Source of the DNA: Flavobacteriales bacterium
GTDB lineage: Bacteria > Bacteroidota > Bacteroidia > Flavobacteriales_F > PHOS-HE28
Direction: 5' to 3'
Assembly (NCBI GenBank): GCA_016703005.1
Contig: JADJCX010000033.1
Coordinates: forward strand, 248,001 to 312,000
Length of the DNA: 64,000 nt
The position numbers and the translations under genes were made by a program. Of this stretch, positions 9,401 to 17,003 are shown one piece after another. The first letter of the stretch is position 1; the number at the start of each line of letters is the position of its first letter. The notes below the pieces were generated by a model that saw nothing but the letters and a program-made list of their open reading frames with translations, did no database searches and was not told the origin of the DNA.

Positions 9401-9516
9401 GGCGTTGGTATTTGTACCATGGAACGCCACGAATTGCGCCAATAGCATGTGGCGAGCGCCGGGAAACAGGAACGGTTACAAAGGCCGAAGCACCGGTAGG
9501 TGCGGTGCCGGGGGTG

Positions 9517-9633
9517 TCAGAGCGTCAGCCCCAGCGAAAGAAGCGCGACGCCGAGGAGGAGGGAGAGCCGCAGAGCCAAGCTGATAAGGCGGTTGCGGCC
9601 GGTATTGTCGAGCGTAGAAGCTGGTGAGCGCAT
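9517..9633 (-). CDS. Possible 38-residue membrane microprotein
   Basis: Inside the 277-base gap between the TonB-like gene and the next T9SS gene, an ATG-initiated frame encodes a basic N-terminus (STLDNTGRNR) and one Leu/Ala/Val-rich helix (LRLSLLLGVALLSLGLTL). The hydrophobic profile is coherent, but so short a frame can arise by chance. Nothing else is visible in this gap. Confidence 0.2.
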   Translation of the reverse strand: MRSPASTLDNTGRNRLISLALRLSLLLGVALLSLGLTL

Positions 9634-9725
9634 GTCCAGATCTGAAGGTCTGCACCCAAGACGGCGCCCTTGGAAAAGGGTTGCGTGTTGCGGTCGAATT
9701 CCACCGTGGAGCCCTACGAGCAGCG

Positions 9726-10508
9726 CTACCGCACAACGAACCGGAATGCATGTTGGCCGGTCGATGTCGACACGTTTGCCAAGTACAGGCCGCTCGGGAA
9801 TTGGTGCAGATCGATGCGTACATCGCTACCCTGTGCATGCTTTGCAATTGCGGGTATCGCTCTACCGGTGACGTCATAGAGCAGCAGCGATCGGATAGTG
9901 CCATCGCCACGTACTTGCAACACCCCACCCGCATTGTCCACCGTCCACTGGAAGCGATCTTCCTGCCCTTCAGCCATGCCTTGTGCCAGGGATAGATCCA
10001 GATCATCGAAGCGGCCACTGCTGGGACTGATCGGACCGCCGATGTTACCCGATGAGAGCACAACGACCGCTGTATCGCCGGGTCCCAGTTCCAGTGTATC
10101 GGTGATCGTAACGAACGTCCAAATGGAATCCACCCCGCCTACTTGCTCCTCCAAGGTGAAGGTGCCATTGTTCAATGTCCCGAAACCCACGTAAGCTCCC
10201 AGACAGAGGTTGTTGCCGTCGTCTACGCAACGGACCCAACCCGAAAGTGTGCGCAGGTCACCTGCTTGTGCGCCTTGAATGCGCTGGAACAGGAAACTCG
10301 GAAAGCAGCCTTGGGTCTGGCCGGGTTCCTTGGCCGCGCACCAGTCGCCACCATTGATAGGCGCATCCGCTAATGCTTGTGGCGGTGCACAGGTCCATTC
10401 CCACCCGGCGAACGTGTACCCGTTCGAGTCCTCGAAACTTCCGTTCGTGAGTTGCGCGGTGGCCTGCATGGCAACCACTGCGAATACCAATGAGTTGAGT
10501 GTTCTCAT
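9726..10508 (-). CDS. Secreted protein with T9SS sorting domain
   Basis: A 260-residue protein with a signal peptide (MRTLNSLVFAVVAMQATAQ). The start at 10508 is chosen over the ATG at 10523 because it gives a normal signal sequence. The body (LTNGSFEDSNGYTFAGWEWTCAPP onward) resembles the jelly-roll, carbohydrate-binding-like domains that follow an 'NGSFE' strand in many Bacteroidota exoproteins. The last ~70 residues are a T9SS-type sorting domain (LLLYDVTGRAIP ... FPSGLYLANVS ... FRFVVR). A binding role is only a guess. Divergent from the TerC gene. Confidence 0.8.
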   Translation of the reverse strand: MRTLNSLVFAVVAMQATAQLTNGSFEDSNGYTFAGWEWTCAPPQALADAPINGGDWCAAKEPGQTQGCFPSFLFQRIQGAQAGDLRTLSGWVRCVDDGNNLCLGAYVGFGTLNNGTFTLEEQVGGVDSIWTFVTITDTLELGPGDTAVVVLSSGNIGGPISPSSGRFDDLDLSLAQGMAEGQEDRFQWTVDNAGGVLQVRGDGTIRSLLLYDVTGRAIPAIAKHAQGSDVRIDLHQFPSGLYLANVSTSTGQHAFRFVVR

Positions 10509-10693
10509 GTCTTCATGAACCACAACCCCTGAACATCGGGACCGTGATCATCCGCAAGACGTGGGGGTCGCTGCGAACGCTGCTCACATCCGGTTCCAAC
10601 GGAGCGCTTCTTTGTGGTGGTCTGGGCCCTGTCTACATTCAATGCGCGCGTGCGACCGAACGGTTGCCAATGAGCATCTTCGCCGTCGCTACC

Positions 10694-11431
10694 ATGGACC
10701 ACCTGCTCACCCTCGACGCGCTCATCAGTTTGCTCACGCTCACCACGTTGGAGATCGTGCTTGGCATCGACAACGTCATTTTCGTTTCCATCATTCTGGG
10801 GCGCATTCCAGCGGAGAAGCGCTTGCGTGCGCGCCGCATCTGGATGGTCGGCGGTATCCTGCTGCGATCAGGCCTGTTGCTTGGGCTCGGATGGCTGGTG
10901 AAGAACGGCGATAACGAGTTGTTCAGGATCATGAATTACCCGTTCAACATCCGCAACCTCATCATGTTCTTCGGCGGTTTATTCCTGCTGTACAAGGCCG
11001 TGAAGGAAATCCACGAAAAGCTGGAGGGTGGAGAACAGCACGTCAAGCCAGCCGATGCCAAGAAAGCCTTTACAGCACTGATCGTGCAGATCCTGCTCGT
11101 GGACGCAGTATTCTCCTTCGACAGCATTGTAACGGCCATCGGCTTGGCGGATCATGTTGAAGTGATGATCATAGCGGTGGTCATCGCCATGATCGTGATG
11201 TTCTTCTTCGCCAACGCGATCAGCGGGTTCATCGAGAAACACCCCGCGTTGAAAATGTTGGCACTATCATTCCTGGTTATGGTGGGCTTCATGCTCTTCT
11301 TTGAAGGCCTCGAACCCATCCACCACAGCGAGATCCCGAAGGGCTACGCCTATGTGGCCATGGCCTTCAGCTTCGGCGTGGAACTGCTGAACATGCGGGC
11401 CCGGAAGCACGTGGTGAAGCTGAACAAATGA
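10694..11431 (+). CDS. TerC family integral membrane protein
   Basis: A 245-residue inner-membrane protein with about seven hydrophobic helices. It carries the family's signature acidic motifs: TLEIVLGIDNVIFVS near residue 20 and LVDAVFSFDSIVTAIG near 135. It ends in a short basic tail. TerC/Alx-type proteins export metal ions, mainly manganese. The start MDHLLTLDALISLLTL matches homologues; an ATG at 10670 would add eight residues. The 185-base gap to the divergent T9SS gene shows no recognisable promoter. Confidence 0.9.
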   Translation: MDHLLTLDALISLLTLTTLEIVLGIDNVIFVSIILGRIPAEKRLRARRIWMVGGILLRSGLLLGLGWLVKNGDNELFRIMNYPFNIRNLIMFFGGLFLLYKAVKEIHEKLEGGEQHVKPADAKKAFTALIVQILLVDAVFSFDSIVTAIGLADHVEVMIIAVVIAMIVMFFFANAISGFIEKHPALKMLALSFLVMVGFMLFFEGLEPIHHSEIPKGYAYVAMAFSFGVELLNMRARKHVVKLNK

Positions 11432-11458
11432 GGCTTGAGTAGTGAGTCTCTTGTCTCG

Positions 11459-12118
11459 CTACTCACCTCCGCTGAACGCGAACTGCACCAAGTTGCAGCC
11501 CATCTGCAGGGCTTTCGTGCGACTGGCCTCGCTGTCGCCATGCACGTCCGGGTCTTCCCAGCCATCGCCCAGATCGCATTCGAAATCATAGAAACACACG
11601 AGGCGACCTTCCCAGAGCAGGCCGTAGCCACGTGGTGGCGCACCATCATGTTCGTGCACCTTGGGCAAGCCACGATCGAAGTTGAACCGTTGGTGATAGA
11701 CCGGATGCCCGAACGGCAGTTCCATCAACTCGAGTTCCGGGAACACCTTCTTCAACATAGGGCGGATGAATTTATCCATGCCGTAGTTATCGCTGATATG
11801 GACGAACCCGCCACCGATCATGTAGTTGCGGAGGTTGTCGGCCTCCTGCTGGCTGAAGACCACGTTGCCGTGACCGGTCATGTGAACAAAAGGGTACGTG
11901 AACAGATCGGGGCTTCCGACTTCCACCGTTGCAACCTCGGTATTGATAGCCATGCCGGCCTGCGCATTGCAGAACTTCACCAAGTTGGGCACCGCGGTCG
12001 GGTTGCTGTACCAATCACCACCGCCGTTGTACTTCAGCACGGCCAGTTGGTAGGTTGATTGTTCCGAAGCACCGAGGAGCAGCGGGGACAGTGCAAGAAG
12101 GAAGAGGGTGCGGAGCAT
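11459..12118 (-). CDS. DUF4159 domain protein
   Basis: A 219-residue exported protein with a signal peptide (MLRTLFLLALSPLLLGAS). The rest is DUF4159: LAVLKYNGGGDWYSNPT, HMTGHGNVVFS and a class I glutamine amidotransferase-like core (IGGGFVHISDNYG). The molecular function is unknown. It lies 82 bases downstream of rsmE on the same strand, a neighbourhood I associate with Bacteroidota. It is convergent with terC, and the two stops are 27 bases apart. Confidence 0.85.
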   Translation of the reverse strand: MLRTLFLLALSPLLLGASEQSTYQLAVLKYNGGGDWYSNPTAVPNLVKFCNAQAGMAINTEVATVEVGSPDLFTYPFVHMTGHGNVVFSQQEADNLRNYMIGGGFVHISDNYGMDKFIRPMLKKVFPELELMELPFGHPVYHQRFNFDRGLPKVHEHDGAPPRGYGLLWEGRLVCFYDFECDLGDGWEDPDVHGDSEASRTKALQMGCNLVQFAFSGGE

Positions 12119-12200
12119 CTGATATTCGTCGGCTCAAAGGTGATCAGCTGGAACGAAGTTGTACCGGTGGTTGTAACGGGCTTGAAGCGTTCGCAATTCT

Positions 12201-12902
12201 TCACGTTCCCTGCGCGAAGTTCATCCACGTGCATGCGGCTACAGCAGCCGTCTCAGCGCGCAGGCGGGCATGGCCGAGACTCGTCGCTAGGAAAGCACAT
12301 TCCCGCAGCAGGGTCGCTTCGTCCTCGGTGAAGTCTCCTTCAGGCCCAATGAGCATCACAACGTCCTGCTCTTTGTTGTAGAGGCGTTTGATCGGTTCGT
12401 GCTCGCCCAAGCACCAGCCGAACAGGCGCTGTTCCGGCAAGGGTCCGGAGATCAACCGCTGAATGGTCATCGGCTCGTCCAGTGTGGGCAGCCAAACACG
12501 TTGGCTTTGCTTCATCGCACTCACGAGAACCTTCTGCAAACGGTCCATGCGTAGGTGCGCACGTTCGGTGCGCAAGGTCAGCAAGGGTGTTATCCGGTCC
12601 ACGCCGATCTCCGTGCATTTCTCCAGCATCCACTCGAATCGATCGATCTGCTTGGTGGGTGCACAGGCCATGTGGATGCGAGCTGCGCGCTCGGGCGCAT
12701 GGATCTTCCGCTCCGTGATCTGCACGTTCGCATCCGACTTTCCTAGGATCCGCAAGTGGCCGATGGCCGTGGTGCCTTTGCCATCCACCAGGGCCACCTG
12801 CTCTCCTTCAGCCAAGCGCAGCACACGCAACGCGTGACCCGCTTCCTCTTCGGAAAGCCCCACCACTGCGGCGGACAAGTCGGGTAGGTAGAAGATGTGC
12901 AT
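12201..12902 (-). CDS. rsmE: 16S rRNA (uracil-1498-N3)-methyltransferase
   Basis: A 233-residue SPOUT-family enzyme that methylates U1498 of 16S rRNA with SAM. The N-terminal PUA-like part contains DEEAGHALRVLRL-type sequence (here SEEEAGHALRVLRL). The trefoil-knot SAM site is VMLIGPEGDFTEDEA plus SLGHARLRAETAAVAA near the C-terminus. The start MHIFYLPDLS overlaps the stop of the upstream membrane protein as ATGA, which supports translational coupling. A longer frame reading to 13331 is an out-of-frame run through that neighbour and was not used. Confidence 0.93.
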   Translation of the reverse strand: MHIFYLPDLSAAVVGLSEEEAGHALRVLRLAEGEQVALVDGKGTTAIGHLRILGKSDANVQITERKIHAPERAARIHMACAPTKQIDRFEWMLEKCTEIGVDRITPLLTLRTERAHLRMDRLQKVLVSAMKQSQRVWLPTLDEPMTIQRLISGPLPEQRLFGWCLGEHEPIKRLYNKEQDVVMLIGPEGDFTEDEATLLRECAFLATSLGHARLRAETAAVAACTWMNFAQGT

Positions 12903-14308
12903 CAGTTGGCGAAGGTGCGACGTTCGTGGTGCCAAAGAACGGCCGTTACGATAACGAAGAGCACGAGAAAGGTCCTGGTGCAAAGCGCGGGATCGGCATG
13001 CCACAGGTAGTGCGGCCATTGCATCCACGAGTGGAACGTTCCGGCGATGCGGAAGACGAGTTCGGTGAGCGGATGGCGCTGTGTATCGGGGCAGGAGAAC
13101 CAGATGGTGCTTTTCGCGGCGAAGGCGCAAATGATACCGAACAGGGCCGTGGGCCAAAAGACCCAAGGCCCCCAACGCACTTCCTGCAATGCAGGGAACG
13201 AACGGAAGGCCAGCAATACGCCCACCGCGGTGAGATGCCGTGGGCCATACGTCCAACCGCCCCACCACATGCCATGCGCGCAGACGAGCAGGAACAGGAT
13301 CAACGCCGGAACGAGTAATGGGTCTTTCCAAAGCTGCTGCCGACCGGGCAGCATGAAGAGTGCGATCAATGCAGGCAACAACACCGGCATATAGCAGAAC
13401 AACCCCCGGTAGTCACTTAGCGTGAGGCCGAACACCGCTGCCGGGTCGATCAGGCCGAAGCCGTATGTGTCCTTGCGATAACCGAAGCCCGCCAAATGAT
13501 CATAGCCGATGGAGAAGGCGCTGCCGGTGATCGCGCCGTTGTACGCGAGCAACAACACTACCAATGGCAACGCGCCCATCCCTATACGCATGACATCCCG
13601 CCATTGTGCACGCACCGCGACAAGCATCATCCAACACAGCGGGAAGATGACCAAGGTGTATTCGCACAAAACAGCAGAGGCAGCGAGTACTCCGGTTGTG
13701 AGAAAGTGCTTCCCCTCGAACGCGATGAACGCACCCAGAAGAAATGCGGTCCCGATCAAGTGCCCGAACCAACTGCCACTGAAGACGAAGAGGAACGAAC
13801 CGAAAAGAGAAAGCACTGCCAAGAGCGAAGGTGTCAGCCATCGGCTGAACACAGTGCGATGCAACCTCCTCCAAAGCAGCGTGGCAATGATCGCGAACGG
13901 CAGACTTCCGCAGAGGAAACCACCGAGCCGCAGTAGGCGCACGTTCAACGTTCCCTCCGCAACGCGGTCCACCCAACCGAGCCGATCAGCGGCCCACCAG
14001 AACGGGAGTACGATGAACGCAGGCAATGGTGCTTTGTCGGAGTAGTAGTGGCCATTGATCAACGACTTGTCGCCAGTGATCTCGTGGAATTCATCGATGC
14101 GCAGGGTGCCATCCTCGGTGATCGCCGCTACCATCGCCGCGCGACTAACGATGTTGTCGTTCATCCCCTCGTACAGGTGCCAACTGCAGAGGAACAGGTT
14201 GACGAGGAAGAAGAGCGCCGTGTGCCGACGTGAGACTTCACGACGGACACCGGACTTTGCCTTGGCAGTCGCCAGTTCCATTCGCTTTCGCTGGTTACTG
14301 CCAACCAC
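12902..14308 (-). CDS. Polytopic membrane protein, GT-C/GT39-like
   Basis: About 468 residues with some ten hydrophobic helices after a basic cytoplasmic N-terminus. The first loop carries EDGTLRIDEFHEITGDKSL and YYSDKAPLPAF. This acidic and 'YYSDKAP' pattern is seen in uncharacterised membrane proteins related to dolichyl-phosphate-mannose (GT39) glycosyltransferases. A lipid-linked sugar transferase is plausible but unproven. The second in-frame ATG at 14281 is an alternative start. It overlaps rsmE by ATGA and begins 6 bases after the serine hydrolase stop, so the run looks like one operon. Confidence 0.75.
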   Translation of the reverse strand: MVGSNQRKRMELATAKAKSGVRREVSRRHTALFFLVNLFLCSWHLYEGMNDNIVSRAAMVAAITEDGTLRIDEFHEITGDKSLINGHYYSDKAPLPAFIVLPFWWAADRLGWVDRVAEGTLNVRLLRLGGFLCGSLPFAIIATLLWRRLHRTVFSRWLTPSLLAVLSLFGSFLFVFSGSWFGHLIGTAFLLGAFIAFEGKHFLTTGVLAASAVLCEYTLVIFPLCWMMLVAVRAQWRDVMRIGMGALPLVVLLLAYNGAITGSAFSIGYDHLAGFGYRKDTYGFGLIDPAAVFGLTLSDYRGLFCYMPVLLPALIALFMLPGRQQLWKDPLLVPALILFLLVCAHGMWWGGWTYGPRHLTAVGVLLAFRSFPALQEVRWGPWVFWPTALFGIICAFAAKSTIWFSCPDTQRHPLTELVFRIAGTFHSWMQWPHYLWHADPALCTRTFLVLFVIVTAVLWHHERRTFAN

Positions 14309-14314
14309 CCTTGC

Positions 14315-15886
14315 CTACTTGCCCTTGCGGAAGTCCAGCTTATAGAAGTGGAAATCCGGGCTATGCAGGTCGATCTTGAAGCCGGTCACTTTGTGGTCAG
14401 CATCGAATTGGAAGGTGATGTAGCCGGGTTCCAGGAAGGGATCGGCGTGTTCCCATTTCCACGTGTCGTAGTGCCAGTGTTCCAAGTTGCCAGTGAAAAG
14501 TTCCTTGGCGTGCGGGAACACGAGCACCGGTTTCCCACCGACCTCTTGGATGCTCACGTCGCCATACACCTTGTCCGTGTACGTGCCGACCAAGGCGCTG
14601 GCTTGCACGGTCGGCTTTGTTCCTTTCACCTGCGCTGTTTCGCGCTCGGCGCGTCGGGCTGCTTCACGCTCTGCGCGCTTCACAAGTCGCGGCAGCATGT
14701 CGGCCACCGGGTCTGCGCTTCCATCGCCGAGGTAGAGGTCGAGGATCTCATTGGTTACCGCAAAGACGCTGTAGCTCTCGCCGTTGCCTAAGCAGATCAC
14801 CGCGAGGTCTTTGTCCGGTACAACAGCGTGATTGAGGATGAAGCCCGGCATGCCGCCGCTGTGGGTGATCACTGTTTCGCCGTTGTTTTCTTCAACGAAC
14901 CAGCCGAGTGCTGCGCCATCGCGGCGGCCGCCCATGGCCAAATGAATGGCGGTAAGAGTGGACCAGGTGCCGGGTTTCAGGAATTCCTTGTCGACGACTT
15001 TCCCTTCATTCATCCACATGGCGTCCCACTTGGCGAGATCGGTCACCGTGCTCATCACGCCACAAGCGCCATCGGCGCCCTTCAATGCTTGATACGGCAT
15101 GCTCTTTTGCGGCGCCGCAGGGTCCTGGCCTTTCCGCACATGCGGCAGCGCCACATCCTTCATCGCCGCTAGATCGGCCGTTTCCACGCGGCTACGGTCC
15201 ATGCCCAATGGTTGGAAGATGCGTGTGGTAACGAACTGGTCCCATGTCATGCCGCTCACAGCTTCCACCACCTGCGCAGCAGCGATGAACATGAGGTTGC
15301 TGTAACCGAATTCGTTGCGGAACTCGTGCGTGAAAGGCTCCTTGGCGTGGCGTTCCAGGATCTCGCGTTGCGTGAAGTCGGTGCCGTACCACAGCAGGTC
15401 GCCATCGAAGGTGATCCAGCCACTGCGGTGACATAGCAGGTCGCGCACCATCATATGCTCGCTCACGAAAGTATTTGGCGTGTTGAACCACGGCAAGTGC
15501 TTCCGCACCGGGTCATCGAAACTGAGTTTGCCCTCATCCACCAGCAACCCGATGGCACAAGCCGTGAACGCTTTGCTGATGCTTGCGCAGTAGAACACCG
15601 AGTTCGGTGTTACCGGTTCCGGGTTTGCCAAGTTGAGCTTGCCATAGCCCTTGCTCCACACCAACTCGCCTTTCTGCACGATGCCCACCGCAAGCCCCGG
15701 CTGGTCGAAGGCCTTCACGGCACGCGCCACATAGGCGTCCAGCGAGTCGAGGTTCGGTTGGGCAACGGCAGCCGTCGCAAGCAGCGAACCGGCGGTCAGC
15801 AGAAGGGAGGGCGAACGATCCTGTGTGTTATCCTGAAGTTGTGAAGGTCGGCGAAGGTGTGCAGAAAGCCGTTCACGTGGTGCCAA
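14315..15886 (-). CDS. Serine hydrolase (class C beta-lactamase family)
   Basis: About 523 residues. Catalytic signatures of the beta-lactamase/penicillin-binding fold are complete: Ser102-Ile-Ser-Lys105 (CASISKAF), Tyr195-Ser-Asn197 and His342-Ser-Gly344. A C-terminal ~100-residue beta domain of the DUF3471 kind follows an Arg/Glu-rich linker. The family includes D-amino acid peptidases, esterases and beta-lactamases, and the substrate is not predictable. A hydrophobic signal-like stretch (SLLLTAGSLLATAAVAQ) sits at residues 27-43, after an unusual polar N-terminus. The true start is therefore uncertain and may be a non-ATG codon or involve an indel. Confidence 0.85.
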   Translation of the reverse strand: MAPRERLSAHLRRPSQLQDNTQDRSPSLLLTAGSLLATAAVAQPNLDSLDAYVARAVKAFDQPGLAVGIVQKGELVWSKGYGKLNLANPEPVTPNSVFYCASISKAFTACAIGLLVDEGKLSFDDPVRKHLPWFNTPNTFVSEHMMVRDLLCHRSGWITFDGDLLWYGTDFTQREILERHAKEPFTHEFRNEFGYSNLMFIAAAQVVEAVSGMTWDQFVTTRIFQPLGMDRSRVETADLAAMKDVALPHVRKGQDPAAPQKSMPYQALKGADGACGVMSTVTDLAKWDAMWMNEGKVVDKEFLKPGTWSTLTAIHLAMGGRRDGAALGWFVEENNGETVITHSGGMPGFILNHAVVPDKDLAVICLGNGESYSVFAVTNEILDLYLGDGSADPVADMLPRLVKRAEREAARRAERETAQVKGTKPTVQASALVGTYTDKVYGDVSIQEVGGKPVLVFPHAKELFTGNLEHWHYDTWKWEHADPFLEPGYITFQFDADHKVTGFKIDLHSPDFHFYKLDFRKGK

Positions 15887-15935
15887 ATGCTCTGTTCATC
15901 ATGCGCCACTTTCAGGGCCGAACCGTTGTGGCCGC

Positions 15936-15943
15936 TACTTTCG
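15936..15943 (+). promoter_or_regulatory. TACTTTCG box before the VKA-repeat gene
   Basis: The box lies 17 bases before the ATG, in the 74-base divergent region. It is the same octamer as before hisS and the DUF4476 gene. Confidence 0.3.
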
Positions 15944-15960
15944 GCGCAAACCCCACGATC

Positions 15961-16998
15961 ATGAAGCCTCGCTCCGCATCCGTACTCCTCTCGCTCTTCA
16001 TCGGTGCCGCCACGGCGTTCGCTCAAATGGCATCCACGGAAGTCCTGCGCGTCTGGAACATCAAGGCGGTGATGCCAACGGGTATCACGCTCGATGTGAA
16101 AGCCTTTGACAAGGCCGGAAAACAGTACGACGTGAAGGCGTTGGAGAATGGAGACACGCATGTGATGGATGTGAAGGCCATCAATGGGACGATACAGTTA
16201 CCGATCAAGGTCATCGTCGGCGACGATGCATTCATGCCGGTGAAGGCGATCGCGGCCGACGGCACCTTGTTGGATGTGAAGGCACTTGATATGGATGGCA
16301 ACCGCTTGGATCTAAAGGGTGTGGCACAAGCCGGAAGCCTGTTCCACATCAAAGCCCTGGGACCTGATCGCGCGCTATACGGCGTGAAGGCGATCAGCAC
16401 CACGGGCCAGATGCGCGACATCAAGGGCGTGAAAGCGAATGCCGATGAGGTTGAAGCCGAGGTGAACGGTGTGAAGGTGTTGGCCCACGTAAAGGCATTG
16501 CCGCATGCGACGGATGGTGATAGCGACCCGATCTGGAATGTGAAATGTGTGCAGCCGGATGGCCATGTGCTCGGCATCAAGGCTGTGGACAAGGCGGGGA
16601 ATCTATACGATGTGAAGGCTTTCCTAACGAACGGCAACACAACGGTGCTCGACATCAAGGCGCTCATCGGCGACGACAAGGTTTCCGTTAAGGTGCTGGT
16701 GAGTGCCGACAAGAACGCACCTGTGAAAGCCATTGGTGCGGATGGCACCATATACGACATCAAGGCGATCGCTGCGGATGGGAGCAAGCTGGATGTGAAG
16801 GGCGTGAGCCGCAGCGGCAACGTGTACAACATCAAAGCGATCGGCGCGAACGGTGACCTCATGGCCGTGAAAGCCATTTCACCGCACGGTCTTTTCTATG
16901 ATGTGAAAGGCGTGAAATTCAGCGCCGACGACAAGGAGATGGACCTGAACGGCGTTGCTGTGCGTGCGCACGTGAAGGCGCTGCCGCAGGTGGAGTAG
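15961..16998 (+). CDS. Secreted VKA-repeat protein with internal duplication
   Basis: A 345-residue protein with a signal peptide (MKPRSASVLLSLFIGAATAFAQ). The mature part is built of short strands ending in VKA, IKA or LKG every 15-20 residues, for example GTIYDIKAIAADGSKLDVKG. Residues ~32-183 and ~188-345 are two copies of one ~155-residue module. Both begin IWN(I/V)K or VWNIK, continue through DKAG-x-x-YDVKA and PVKAI-x-ADGT, and end HVKALP. I do not recognise an assigned function. The regular period suggests a beta-solenoid or propeller. The start at 15961 is preferred over 15823, which lacks a signal sequence. It converges on the efflux operon with a 5-base gap. Confidence 0.85.
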   Translation: MKPRSASVLLSLFIGAATAFAQMASTEVLRVWNIKAVMPTGITLDVKAFDKAGKQYDVKALENGDTHVMDVKAINGTIQLPIKVIVGDDAFMPVKAIAADGTLLDVKALDMDGNRLDLKGVAQAGSLFHIKALGPDRALYGVKAISTTGQMRDIKGVKANADEVEAEVNGVKVLAHVKALPHATDGDSDPIWNVKCVQPDGHVLGIKAVDKAGNLYDVKAFLTNGNTTVLDIKALIGDDKVSVKVLVSADKNAPVKAIGADGTIYDIKAIAADGSKLDVKGVSRSGNVYNIKAIGANGDLMAVKAISPHGLFYDVKGVKFSADDKEMDLNGVAVRAHVKALPQVE

Positions 16999-17003
16999 GG
17001 GTT

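Noticed and set aside
11436..11465. TGAGTAG/CTACTCA hairpin between terC and the DUF4159 gene
   Set aside because: Seven weak base pairs with a long loop and no T-tract, partly inside coding sequence.
12903..13331. Longer 5' start for rsmE
   Set aside because: The extension runs out of frame through the membrane protein gene; the ATGA overlap and the family N-terminus fix the start at 12902.
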